Translations under genes and position numbers: made by a program | Part shown: positions 18,160 through 26,311 of the stretch, piece after piece | Layout of the letters: the number at the start of each line of letters is the position of its first letter | Numbering within the stretch: position 1 is the stretch's first letter | The notes under the pieces: model-generated | Databases searched by the model: none | What the model saw: only the letters and a program-made list of their open reading frames with translations | Told to the model about the DNA's origin: nothing | Source: Chryseobacterium sp. | GTDB lineage: Bacteria > Bacteroidota > Bacteroidia > Flavobacteriales > Weeksellaceae | Direction: 5' to 3' | Length of the DNA stretch: 64,000 nt | Assembly (NCBI RefSeq): GCF_029240215.1 | Contig: NZ_JARBTK010000002.1 | Span: forward strand, 496,001 to 560,000

Positions 18160-18251
18160 TTTGTCATTGACTTCGTCTAATCTTCGATTTCCGTAGGAAT
18201 CTAGATTGTTGAAAGGAATAATTGAAGTTTAGATTCCTACGGAATGACAAA
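18160..18251. repeat. Inverted-repeat element (REP-like) between RapZ C-domain and kinase genes
   Basis: Perfect 15-bp arms TTCCGTAGGAATCTA (18189-18203) and TAGATTCCTACGGAA (18230-18244) flank a 26-nt loop. Outer 9-bp arms TTTGTCATT (18160-18168) and AATGACAAA (18243-18251) extend the pairing across a bulge. Another 7-bp hairpin (ACGATTT/AAATCGT, 18135-18158) lies beside it. The CCGTAGGA core also occurs in a repeat at 20.39 kb. Confidence 0.75.
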
Positions 18252-18266
18252 GTGGACGTTTTAATC

Positions 18267-19286
18267 TTAATGTTTTAATATTTCTTCAATTTTAATTCTT
18301 GTTTTCTCAGAACCCAGTTTTTCAATCACTTTTTTTAGTTCAGGATAATTTTTCATCCCTTCCCAATTGTTTGAAAACTCTGTAATATTTTCTATTCCCT
18401 TCCCAATGCTTGTAATGAAGTGTTGCTTTCTCTGAATAAGTCCTCGAAAACCGTAAGCGCCCAAAACCTGCAGGAATCTCATCAACTGAAGTGGCTTTAC
18501 TGAATTTTCCAATTGTACCTGAGTTTCTTTATTTTTAAATTGTTGAATGTAAAATTCTAGCATTCTGTTTTTAAAATCTTCAGGAAAATTTGCTTTAGCC
18601 TGAAACAAAAAAGAGATCACATCATACATCAAAGGTCCTTTCATTGCCGACTGATAATCGATAAACGAAACTTCATTCTGATCATTCACCATGATATTTC
18701 TTGCCTGAAAATCACGGATCATCAGACCTTTCGGCTCAAGATTTTCGATGAGGTTGACGATTTTTTTAAATTCTTTTAAAAGAGTAGGCTTGTGATATTC
18801 GAGTTCCAAAACATCTGCAATGAAATTTTTGAAGTAATACAAATCATGCATTACCGGGAGTTCATCATACCTTTCGTATTCAAAAGTTTTGGTAAAATCA
18901 ATCTGATCCTGTGTTTTGATCTGTAGCTGAAAAAGTTTTTCTAAAGTCTGCCTTACCAAAGTTTCTACATTTTCGGATATACTTTGTTTGGAAATAATTT
19001 CCGAAAGAGTCTGGCTTCCCAGATATTCCTGAATGTATAGTTTTCTGTCGTCGGTAATTTTAAAAATTCTTGGGGTATTGAGATGTAAGCCTGAAAAAAC
19101 TTCTGAAAAATAAAGAAAGCTTTCATTCTCAGGAATGTTTTCGTTGTGGGTTATAATGTACGTATCATTTTGATTTTGAGCCAAAAAATTGACTCGTGCA
19201 GAACCGCTTTGAGCTAAAGTGACAAATTGGGTTGATTTTTCGCCAAAATGGTTTTCAAAAAATCTTTTTGCGTTTTCAGAAGTCAT
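18267..19286 (-). CDS. Aminoglycoside-phosphotransferase-fold kinase, AmgK-like
   Basis: The 339-aa enzyme has the phosphotransferase fold. Its catalytic loop is IRDFQARNIMV (D192, N197), and the metal site FIDYQSAMKGPLMYD (D210) follows. The RDFxxxN and DxQxAxxGPxxYD forms resemble AmgK, the anomeric MurNAc/GlcNAc kinase, more than antibiotic kinases or choline kinases. It would feed MurNAc-1-phosphate to the MurU-like enzyme encoded downstream. The RapZ C-domain gene follows after a 177-bp gap with an inverted repeat. A -7 box sits 10 nt before the ATG. The kinase fold is sure; the AmgK assignment is from motif and context. Confidence 0.8.
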   Translation of the reverse strand: MTSENAKRFFENHFGEKSTQFVTLAQSGSARVNFLAQNQNDTYIITHNENIPENESFLYFSEVFSGLHLNTPRIFKITDDRKLYIQEYLGSQTLSEIISKQSISENVETLVRQTLEKLFQLQIKTQDQIDFTKTFEYERYDELPVMHDLYYFKNFIADVLELEYHKPTLLKEFKKIVNLIENLEPKGLMIRDFQARNIMVNDQNEVSFIDYQSAMKGPLMYDVISFLFQAKANFPEDFKNRMLEFYIQQFKNKETQVQLENSVKPLQLMRFLQVLGAYGFRGLIQRKQHFITSIGKGIENITEFSNNWEGMKNYPELKKVIEKLGSEKTRIKIEEILKH

Positions 19287-19296
19287 AATATGGTAA

Positions 19297-19304
19297 CAAA
19301 TATA
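19297..19304 (-). promoter_or_regulatory. -7 box for the AmgK-like gene
   Basis: On the minus strand TATATTTG, 10 nt before the ATG at 19286. It is back to back with the xrtF -7 box. Confidence 0.55.
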
Positions 19305-19324
19305 CTAAATTACGTTCGATTTTT

Positions 19325-19332
19325 TATCTTTG
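19325..19332 (+). promoter_or_regulatory. -7 box abutting the xrtF start codon
   Basis: TATCTTTG ends 4 nt before the ATG at 19337, so transcription would begin at or very near the start codon. No clear TTG was found upstream. Confidence 0.55.
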
Positions 19333-19336
19333 CATC

Positions 19337-19867
19337 ATGCTAAAGGACTTTAAGCCTGTTTTGGGAATTCTGCTGCGTTTCATCATCATTTATCTGGTGT
19401 TGCTCTTCGGTTATCAGTTTTATCTCAACAGTTTTAAAGCTCAGGGACTCGATCCTTATTCACGTCTTATAGCAGATCACGTGATGTTTATTCAAAATCT
19501 GATTAATTATCCGACACAATTGTATGATGACATCCCAAATGAGCAGGTTTATTTCTATGTGAAAAAAGAGTATGTTACAAGGATGGTTGAAGGATGTAAT
19601 GCGGTTTCCGTCATAATTCTTTTTGTTTCTTTCGTTTTTGCTTTTTATAAAGGAACTAAAACTTTCATTTTTGTTGGTGCTGGTCTGGTTGCTCTTTATA
19701 TTATGAATGTTTTGAGAATAGTTGGACTGAACGTTGTTACAAGAGATTACCAACAATACAGCAAGATGGCGCATGATTATCTTTTTCCTGCGGTGATCTA
19801 TGGAAGTGTAGTGATTTTATGGCTGGTCTGGATTAAATTTTTTGCCTTAAAAAATGAAAATTCTTAG
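19337..19867 (+). CDS. xrtF: Exosortase family protein XrtF
   Basis: The 176-aa inner membrane protein has several transmembrane helices and the exosortase catalytic triad: C87 in EGCNAVSV, R127 in NVLRIVGLN and H146 in MAHDYLFP. Exosortases act as transpeptidases that process C-terminal sorting signals. XrtF is a short flavobacterial form. The partner gene overlaps its end by 14 nt, which fits the XrtF pair. Its substrates are not known to me, and none of the proteins in this window shows a PEP-CTERM-like tail. The mRNA is probably leaderless. Confidence 0.88.
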   Translation: MLKDFKPVLGILLRFIIIYLVLLFGYQFYLNSFKAQGLDPYSRLIADHVMFIQNLINYPTQLYDDIPNEQVYFYVKKEYVTRMVEGCNAVSVIILFVSFVFAFYKGTKTFIFVGAGLVALYIMNVLRIVGLNVVTRDYQQYSKMAHDYLFPAVIYGSVVILWLVWIKFFALKNENS

Positions 19868-20291
19868 TTGGTTTCTGGTTTTAGCCGGAGTTTGCGGACT
19901 CGTGGGCGTGAGAATGATAGAAGATGATATTTTCTATGATCCTTTTCTGAATTACTTTCATGAAGCCAATAAAAATATATCTTTTCCTGAATTTGAATGG
20001 GGGAAATTGATTTTCGGCCATCTTTTCAGATTTTTTTTAAATCTTTTTTTCTCCTGCCTGATCATTCATTTCTTATTTAAAAATAAAGAATGGACGGTAC
20101 AGGGAGCAGTTTTGATCACAATTATTTTTGTAATAACCTTTCCGATTTATCTTTACTGTATCTACAACAGGTTTGAGATAGGATATCTTTTTTCTTTCTA
20201 TATGAGGAGGTTTGTTATCCAACCTTTGATTTTGCTGCTGATTGTTCCTTTGTTTTATTACAGGAAACAAATTTTACTGAAAAACTCTTGA
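19854..20291 (+). CDS. Exosortase F system-associated membrane protein
   Basis: The 145-aa protein has four hydrophobic stretches (about 5-21, 50-70, 78-98 and 118-137). Size, topology and the 14-nt overlap with xrtF match the exosortase F-associated protein family. The family has no known activity. Conserved-looking residues between helices 1 and 2 include RMIEDDIFYDPFLNYFHEA, rich in acidic and aromatic residues, which probably faces the periplasm. Translational coupling with xrtF is likely. Confidence 0.85.
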   Translation: MKILSWFLVLAGVCGLVGVRMIEDDIFYDPFLNYFHEANKNISFPEFEWGKLIFGHLFRFFLNLFFSCLIIHFLFKNKEWTVQGAVLITIIFVITFPIYLYCIYNRFEIGYLFSFYMRRFVIQPLILLLIVPLFYYRKQILLKNS

Positions 20292-20338
20292 TTTATATTT
20301 AATGCATCTTGTATTAAAAGTAAATATAACTTCCTAAT

Positions 20339-20414
20339 GCTCCATAGAAGCAAAATGTTTGTAGATGAATTGAACTAATTTAATTTGAGCTCCGTAGGAG
20401 CGAAATGTTTATTT
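20339..20414. repeat. Two copies of a GCTCCrTAGrAGC hairpin repeat
   Basis: Copy 1 starts GCTCCATAGAAGC (20339) and continues AAAATGTTTGTAG. Copy 2 is GCTCCGTAGGAGC (20389-20401), a perfect 5-bp hairpin with 3-nt loop, continuing GAAATGTTTAT. They are 50 bp apart in the 20292-20630 gap. This looks like a dispersed repeat of the phylum, recalled rather than searched. Confidence 0.65.
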
Positions 20415-20463
20415 AACATACATTCAACCCATTTTTATCTCTTGATGAATCAGTTAAATTTTT

Positions 20464-20514
20464 TTGACAAAATATAATTAAACTTAACAGGCTTTATTGG
20501 CGGTATTTTGTCAA
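20464..20514. repeat. 11-bp inverted repeat beside a structured element
   Basis: TTGACAAAATA (20464-20474) and TATTTTGTCAA (20504-20514) are perfect inverted repeats with a 29-nt loop. They abut the left edge of the GC-richer element at 20515. Confidence 0.65.
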
Positions 20515-20621
20515 TAGCCCGGATCGCAGCGGTTACCCCGCAACAAGCTTTGGCAAATTCAGCCGGCTCAGAATAAGCGGCCGTGTTAGGAGTATGAGCG
20601 AAGAGCCGGAAATAGCTTCTA
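20515..20621 (-). other. GC-richer structured intergenic element, downstream of the CDF gene
   Basis: This stretch of about 107 bp stands out from its AT-rich surroundings. On the plus strand it begins TAGCCCGGATCGCAGCGG and ends GAGCCGGAAATAGCTTCTA. From memory, elements with such conserved ends and variable middles recur in 3' regions of flavobacterial genes; here it starts about 10 nt after the CDF gene stop. I could not draw a full pairing scheme. The reading frame that crosses it on the minus strand (20450-20668) shows no protein-like features. Confidence 0.5.
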
Positions 20622-20630
20622 AAAAAATTA

Positions 20631-21641
20631 TCATATATTTTCAGACAAATTAGCCGTATGCTTTTCAACTCTGGTCACATTTTCGGCGGTCCATTTTACT
20701 TTTTGTACAAAAGGTTGTTCACGAACTGGACAATCCAAGATCTGGCAAATAGGGCAGGAGACGGGCCTGCAATCATCCATATGAAAATTAAACTCCACAG
20801 TTCGTTTGGTATTCTTGGCTAAAAGAAGAATCACTTTTTCCATTTCGTTATGGGCATCACGAAGACTGTAATACCAAGGAAGTGTAATGTGGGCATCAAT
20901 GTGCAGGGATGCACCGAATTGCTGGATTTTCATGTTGTGAATGTCGATCCATTCTGTATGTCTGTTTTTTTCTAAAAGGTCGATAATGCTGTTGAGGAGC
21001 TCGGGATTCTGTTCATCCATAATTCCGCTCAGCGATTTTCGGACGATTTTATAGCCCACGAAAATAATGTAAAATCCAAAAATCAATGCTACCACAGAAT
21101 CTACCCAATAGATTTTGGTGAAGTAAACAACGATTAAACTGATAACAACTCCCAAAGTAGTTATTGTGTCCGATTGAAGATGTTTTCCGGATGATATAAG
21201 AACCATAGAGTTTTCTTTTTCACCCTTTTTAATGGAAATATATCCCAGAAAATAATTGATAATTGCTGTAGCAGCAATGATGGCAATTCCCCAATCGAGC
21301 TCCTGTAAAACTTTTCCTGTGACCAAACTGTTGATGCCTTCATAAATGATCATAATTCCGGCAATGGCAATGAGGGCTCCTTCAATTCCTGCAGTAACGA
21401 ACTCTACTTTCCCGTGACCGTAAGGATGATCTTCGTCTTTCGGTTTTGAGGCTAAATGCAGAGAATACAATCCCATAAAAGCACTGATGACATTCACGAT
21501 GCTTTCCATGGCATCTGAAAAAACGGCATCGGAGTTGGTAAGCTTCCACGCAATGATTTTTCCGATAAATAAAATAATTCCGAAAACGGCAATGAGTTTC
21601 TGGAAACCTATTTTATCTTTATTGGTATTTTTTGTTGGCAT
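20631..21641 (-). CDS. Cation diffusion facilitator (CDF) transporter with C-terminal Cys motif
   Basis: The 336-aa protein has the CDF layout: six transmembrane helices (about 12-205) and a cytosolic C-domain. Site-A positions read FSDAMESIVN (E46 and N50 where zinc exporters have Asp) and KHLQSD (H154, D158), and DHPYGHGKVE follows helix 2. CDF proteins exchange protons for Zn2+, Fe2+, Mn2+ or similar ions. The C-terminal tail carries Cys291, 296, 299 and 304 (C-x4-C-x2-C-x4-C), a possible extra metal-binding or sensing site. Metal choice cannot be told. Confidence 0.92.
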   Translation of the reverse strand: MPTKNTNKDKIGFQKLIAVFGIILFIGKIIAWKLTNSDAVFSDAMESIVNVISAFMGLYSLHLASKPKDEDHPYGHGKVEFVTAGIEGALIAIAGIMIIYEGINSLVTGKVLQELDWGIAIIAATAIINYFLGYISIKKGEKENSMVLISSGKHLQSDTITTLGVVISLIVVYFTKIYWVDSVVALIFGFYIIFVGYKIVRKSLSGIMDEQNPELLNSIIDLLEKNRHTEWIDIHNMKIQQFGASLHIDAHITLPWYYSLRDAHNEMEKVILLLAKNTKRTVEFNFHMDDCRPVSCPICQILDCPVREQPFVQKVKWTAENVTRVEKHTANLSENI

Positions 21642-21730
21642 TTTTTCAGTCTTGAATTTCAGCAGTTCTTTTTGAACGATTATCTTATTGTATATTTTTG
21701 ATAAGATTTTGTCCTATCCTTTATAAAGCC

Positions 21731-21743
21731 GTCCCTTTGGGAC
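21731..21743. repeat. GTCCC-TTT-GGGAC short palindrome
   Basis: A perfect 5-bp GC stem with a 3-nt loop (21731-21743) in an AT-rich 197-bp gap between the CDF and asd genes. It has no T tract, so it is not a standard terminator. It looks like a small dispersed hairpin. Confidence 0.5.
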
Positions 21744-21793
21744 TATTAAGTTTGCAATTAACAACCAAAGCTAATCAACTAAATGATTATTTG

Positions 21794-21822
21794 ATAAAAA
21801 AAAGAATCTCTTTTGGAGACTC
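21794..21822 (-). terminator. Terminator after asd
   Basis: On the minus strand GAGTCTC and GAGATTC (21816-21822 and 21804-21810) pair with one wobble over a 5-nt loop and are followed by eight T. Confidence 0.82.
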
Positions 21823-21838
21823 TTTTCTTTTTGTTAGT

Positions 21839-22831
21839 TTATACTAAGTTGTTTGCTGCTAAGTATTCTGCGATCTGTACTGCGTTGGTTGCAGCGCCTT
21901 TTCGCAGATTGTCTGCTACGATCCAGAGGTTAAGTGTTTTCGGTTGTGAGAGATCTCGTCTGATCCTTCCCACAAAAACCTCGTCTTTCCCTTCTGAATA
22001 GAGCGGCATCGGATATTCGTTGTTTTTTACGTTGTCCATCACGATGACTCCCGGAGTTTCTGATAAGATTTTTCTTACTTCGTCTAGCTCAAATTCGTTT
22101 TCAAATTCGATGTTGACACTTTCAGAGTGACCTCCCTGCACCGGAACTCTTACTGCAGTTGCAGTTAAATTGAATGTGTCGTCACCCAAAATCTTTTTAG
22201 GCTCTTTCATCAATTTAATTTCTTCTTTTGTATAATCGTCATCAGAAAATACATCGCAGTGTGGCAATGCATTTTTGAAGATTTGGTAAGGATAAACTTT
22301 AGCAACAGAATCGTCTCCGTTAATTTCAGCATTCAACTGATCAACGGCTGCTTTACCTGTTCCTGTTACGGACTGATAAGTAGAAACAACGACTCTTTTT
22401 AAATCATATTTTTTATTCAACGGACCTAAAACCATGACCAACTGAATGGTAGAACAGTTTGGATTTGCAATAATCTTATCTTCTTTGGTCAAAACATCTG
22501 CATTGATTTCGGGAACAACTAATTTCTTAGTAGGATCCATTCTCCATGCAGAAGAATTATCGATAACGGTAATCCCTGCTTCGGCAAATTTTGGTGCGTA
22601 CTCTAAAGAAGTTGAACCACCTGCAGAGAAGATTGCGATATCAGGTTTGGCAGCTATAGCGTCTTCGATGCTTACGATAGTATAATCTACCTGTTTATAC
22701 TTCACCTGTTTACCAATAGATCTTTCCGAAGCTACCGGAATTAATTCTGTTACAGGGAAATTTCTCTCTTCGAGAACTTTAAGCATCACTTGTCCAACCA
22801 TTCCTGTTGAACCTACTACAGCTACTTTCAT
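21839..22831 (-). CDS. asd: Aspartate-semialdehyde dehydrogenase
   Basis: The 330-aa enzyme reduces aspartyl phosphate to aspartate semialdehyde with NADPH, on the way to lysine, diaminopimelate, threonine and methionine. The N-terminus VAVVGSTGMVGQ binds the cofactor. The nucleophile is C126 in NPNCSTIQ, and the base His is in VQGGHSESV. The length is normal. The gene is followed by a terminator; upstream lies a small membrane protein gene 32 nt away on the same strand, so a shared transcript is possible. Confidence 0.97.
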   Translation of the reverse strand: MKVAVVGSTGMVGQVMLKVLEERNFPVTELIPVASERSIGKQVKYKQVDYTIVSIEDAIAAKPDIAIFSAGGSTSLEYAPKFAEAGITVIDNSSAWRMDPTKKLVVPEINADVLTKEDKIIANPNCSTIQLVMVLGPLNKKYDLKRVVVSTYQSVTGTGKAAVDQLNAEINGDDSVAKVYPYQIFKNALPHCDVFSDDDYTKEEIKLMKEPKKILGDDTFNLTATAVRVPVQGGHSESVNIEFENEFELDEVRKILSETPGVIVMDNVKNNEYPMPLYSEGKDEVFVGRIRRDLSQPKTLNLWIVADNLRKGAATNAVQIAEYLAANNLV

Positions 22832-22863
22832 TGTTGTTTAAAAAAAATTAAGTTAATATATAA

Positions 22864-23295
22864 TTAAGCTCCAAAGACTCTTGTCCATGGAAATGCAAAT
22901 GCAAATAAGCCTACTGCGATCAATCCCATGATCACAATTCCTAAAGAAATAGTGTCCTTAGATTTTACTTTTTTATTGATGATCGTCATCAAAACCGCAG
23001 CGATCAGCATTGAAAAAGGATGTTCTACATACTGAAATCTTAAGTCAGCATTTTTCATTACTGATCCCATATCCAGACCTTTTGTAAAATTCATGATCAA
23101 CATGATGATACCGATCAGAAATTGAACGTGGAAAAAGATCATTGTAAATAATGTCGTTTTTTTCAGAAACTTATTTACTTTACCACTGTACCCGAACATT
23201 ACGGTTAAAAGTGCAATAATAAATAAAGAGGTTAAAGCGAGTTCCAGATAGGCAAAACCTTTGTGGGCGCTTAGTAAAATTTTGTAAAGATCCAT
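22864..23295 (-). CDS. Conserved four-helix membrane protein
   Basis: The 143-aa protein has four hydrophobic segments (about 15-35, 48-70, 93-107 and 117-137). Three His (H11, H56, H92) sit at or near helix ends, which could bind haem b as in small cytochrome b-like proteins; some homologues carry that name. I do not recognise a firm family. A -7 box lies 29 nt upstream. The gap to asd (32 nt) has no terminator, so it may be co-transcribed with asd. Confidence 0.7.
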   Translation of the reverse strand: MDLYKILLSAHKGFAYLELALTSLFIIALLTVMFGYSGKVNKFLKKTTLFTMIFFHVQFLIGIIMLIMNFTKGLDMGSVMKNADLRFQYVEHPFSMLIAAVLMTIINKKVKSKDTISLGIVIMGLIAVGLFAFAFPWTRVFGA

Positions 23296-23324
23296 ACTTC
23301 TATTTTTTCTGTTTATTAAGTGTA

Positions 23325-23332
23325 CAAATATA
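23325..23332 (-). promoter_or_regulatory. -7 box for the four-helix protein gene
   Basis: On the minus strand TATATTTG directly follows the T tract of the upstream gene's terminator. Confidence 0.5.
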
Positions 23333-23360
23333 AAAAAATCCCGGCTATAAAGCCGGGATT
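23332..23360 (-). terminator. Terminator after the TonB receptor gene
   Basis: AATCCCGGCT (23337-23346) and AGCCGGGATT (23351-23360) form a perfect 10-bp stem with a 4-nt loop. On the minus strand seven T follow. Confidence 0.92.
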
Positions 23361-23384
23361 TGGTATTTAATAAGTTTTAAATTA

Positions 23385-26099
23385 TTAGAATTTAAATGCA
23401 ACTGAAGCTGCCCAAGTTCTACCGAAACCGAAGTAAACAGTGTTGCTTGTGTCAAGTCCTTTGTAGAAATTCAAAGGATTGTTGATATAAGTATTATACA
23501 ATGCCTGTGCTTGTGCGTCAGTATTGCTAGAAGTCTTGAAATCTGCGACATCTTTCACGTGAGTAGAAGATTTACCATCAGAGATGTAAGTAGTGTCAAG
23601 TAAGTTGTATACGTTACCTGTTAATACCAATCTTTGTCCGTTACCTACTTTGAATGAATAAGATAAACCTACATCAAACAAATTGTAGCTAGGATATTCT
23701 AAAGCTCCTTTTTTTCCATTATTACTAATGTTTCCATTAGGCTGAACATATATGTCACTGAAATTGATTAATCCATAATAGTTATCGTAATAATTCCAGC
23801 TAGCAAATATGCTTAAGTCTTTAACAGGTTTTAGGGTAAATCCTAGAGCAGCGGTAGTTTGAGCGGCATCTGAAATTTTTACTTTATCTAATGCGAATTC
23901 TACATCAGTTTTGCCATTTAATGAGATAGGTGTTCCATTTTCATCATAAAGGGTCCCTGTTGCATTACCCTTGTATTTCCAATCTCCGATAGAGAACATT
24001 GCGTTGAAAGACAAATAATCTGTAGCTTTTATTGTACCTTCAAATTCTATTCCCATGTGTATTTCGTGAATACCTGTTAAGTTTGCGTAAGGTCTATTGT
24101 AGTTTCCTCCTGCAGGATTTGGAACGGTAAGCCCTGTGAATCTCTGATATCTGTCTTTCCAAGAAGTGTAATAAGCATTTACATTAGCGTTGAAGATTCC
24201 ACTTCTGAAACCATACCCTAATTCTGCTGAAGCAATTTTTTCATTAGTTAATAACGGGTTCACAATTTGCTGATTTCCGGTTGCTCTTCCGTCATTAGTG
24301 TTGATTGCTTGATTGTTTCCTGAAGCCGGAGCAAGAGGTGAGTTGTAAACAGAATTAAATAAAGGTTGTTTTTCATAATATCCAACGTTAGCAAATACAT
24401 TGTGCTGCTCGTTAATATTATAGTTAATACCAGCTTTTGCATTAAATCCAAAAAGGAATTTTGTATCTGTCTTGGTATTAACTGTTTGACTTTGCTGTAC
24501 CGTTACACCATCAATGATCCAATTGTCAATTCTTTTATAACCTTGTTCTGAAACTGAACCCTGAATAAATGCTGAGATTTTATCATTTGAATATTCAAGT
24601 TGTCCGAAAAGTCCACCCCAAAGTACTTCACCATCATAGTTTCTGTAAACAATTTGATTTTTATCTTTTACAGATTTTACAAAAGGATTCGCTGACGGAG
24701 CTGCATTCTGTACTAAAGTTACATCATATCCTCCAGGGATATTCATGTTATCTTTCTCGATATATTTTGTGTTGCCCCAAAGGTCTGTCAATACACCTGG
24801 ATGGTAACCGTAGTAATATCTTAAGTCAATACCACCTGAGAAGTTCCAGTTTTCGTTAATTTTATGCTGATAATTAGATAGTAATCCATACCAGTCATGG
24901 GAGTTGATACTTGCTCTTCTTGCAAGGCCATTAGTTCTTGTAACTACACCTGGTGTTGCATTTATTTTATTGATACCGGTATTATTGGCTACAGCAGGAT
25001 TCCAAATTACATTTTGTCCTTGATTCCAAGCTTGAATATCATCGAATCTAATTAGTCCATCTGCAGTTTTAGGAAGGCTGTTGATGCTTGTACCGTTAAT
25101 ACTTCCGATAACTCCGGTACCACCGCCTCTACCCCAAGATCCGTAAAGAACTGAAGATAATTTTGATCTCTCAGAGATTTTCCAGTCCCAGTTAACTGAT
25201 GCTACAGGCTTGCTGTAGAAGTTGATAGACTGAGACATTACTTCGTCGTTCAAGTAACCCCAGTTAGAGTTATATCTTCTGTTTGGTTCGTCTACACCAT
25301 TTCCATATTTAATGAAGTTTGCAATTGAACTTTGGAAGTTCTGCATGTGTTTCTGAGGAGATCCTGTAAAGGTAAATTGGAAATCGTGCTTTTCATTTGG
25401 CTGGTAACCTAAAGCAAAATAATAATTATAAGCTTCGAATTCTGAACCGTCAATATAAGTTGACCCTGCAGTTCTAGCCATTAAGAATGAAGTAGACCAA
25501 CCTTTAGCTGATTTACCAGTATTATATGAGAACAAAGTTTTTAGGTAACCGTCATTACCTACACCAAGCATTACATTTCCTTCTCTTTTCTTGTCAGCAG
25601 CTCTTGTTATGATGTTTACAGTTCCTCCTACAGAAGCAATTGCTAATTTTGAAGAACCTAAACCTCTCTGAACCTGCATTGCTGAAGTTACGTCTGAAAG
25701 ACCTAACCAGTTACTCCAATATACAGCTCCGTCTTCCATACCATTTACAGGTACACCGTTGACCATTACTGCAGTATTGTTTGTGTCGAAACCACGGATG
25801 TTCATACGACCATCACCAAATCCTCCACCGCCTTTAGCTGAATAGATTGATGGCGTGGATTTCAAAATTTCAGGAAATTCTTGATTTCCCAATCTTTCAA
25901 CAATTTGTGCTTCTTTAATAGTAGAAACAGCAACAGGAGTTTTTCTGTCTTTTGCAAGATCGGCAACACCTGTTAGTACAACTTGCTCAATATCTTTTGA
26001 TCTTGTGCCAATCGTGTCTTGAGTCTGTTGTGCATAATAAACACTAGCTGTAGAAAGTGTGATCATCACAGTTAGCATCGATTTGTTGATTAATTTCAT
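23385..26099 (-). CDS. TonB-dependent outer membrane receptor
   Basis: The 904-aa protein has a signal peptide (about 1-23, cleaved near YYAQ). A plug domain (about 35-165) follows with RKTPVAVSTI, GGGGFGDGRMNIRGFD and NGVPVNGMEDGAVYWSNW, then a beta-barrel ending in Phe (AASVAFKF). There is no carboxypeptidase-like N-domain. It transports a ligand across the outer membrane using TonB energy. No lipoprotein partner is adjacent, and no siderophore or sugar gene is near, so the ligand is unknown. The gene is monocistronic with a strong terminator. Promoter elements were not clear. Confidence 0.92.
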   Translation of the reverse strand: MKLINKSMLTVMITLSTASVYYAQQTQDTIGTRSKDIEQVVLTGVADLAKDRKTPVAVSTIKEAQIVERLGNQEFPEILKSTPSIYSAKGGGGFGDGRMNIRGFDTNNTAVMVNGVPVNGMEDGAVYWSNWLGLSDVTSAMQVQRGLGSSKLAIASVGGTVNIITRAADKKREGNVMLGVGNDGYLKTLFSYNTGKSAKGWSTSFLMARTAGSTYIDGSEFEAYNYYFALGYQPNEKHDFQFTFTGSPQKHMQNFQSSIANFIKYGNGVDEPNRRYNSNWGYLNDEVMSQSINFYSKPVASVNWDWKISERSKLSSVLYGSWGRGGGTGVIGSINGTSINSLPKTADGLIRFDDIQAWNQGQNVIWNPAVANNTGINKINATPGVVTRTNGLARRASINSHDWYGLLSNYQHKINENWNFSGGIDLRYYYGYHPGVLTDLWGNTKYIEKDNMNIPGGYDVTLVQNAAPSANPFVKSVKDKNQIVYRNYDGEVLWGGLFGQLEYSNDKISAFIQGSVSEQGYKRIDNWIIDGVTVQQSQTVNTKTDTKFLFGFNAKAGINYNINEQHNVFANVGYYEKQPLFNSVYNSPLAPASGNNQAINTNDGRATGNQQIVNPLLTNEKIASAELGYGFRSGIFNANVNAYYTSWKDRYQRFTGLTVPNPAGGNYNRPYANLTGIHEIHMGIEFEGTIKATDYLSFNAMFSIGDWKYKGNATGTLYDENGTPISLNGKTDVEFALDKVKISDAAQTTAALGFTLKPVKDLSIFASWNYYDNYYGLINFSDIYVQPNGNISNNGKKGALEYPSYNLFDVGLSYSFKVGNGQRLVLTGNVYNLLDTTYISDGKSSTHVKDVADFKTSSNTDAQAQALYNTYINNPLNFYKGLDTSNTVYFGFGRTWAASVAFKF

Positions 26100-26311
26100 A
26101 ATCGTAAGTAATAGTTAGAATTAAATTTACTGCAAAATTCGACAAATAAATTTTAACTATTATTAACTTAATGTTAATTTTTAATCAGTCTTAATAATGA
26201 TTAACTTACTGTTTTTCAGGTGAATATAAAAAATATGAATTTTAACGTGAAAAAAATCATATTATTTAATTTTTAACAAATGGTGCGTGTTTTTATTAAA
26301 TATGTAATGTT

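Noticed and set aside
20450..20668. 72-codon minus-strand frame after the CDF gene
   Set aside because: It overlaps the CDF 3' end and crosses the structured element; the predicted peptide shows no protein-like pattern.
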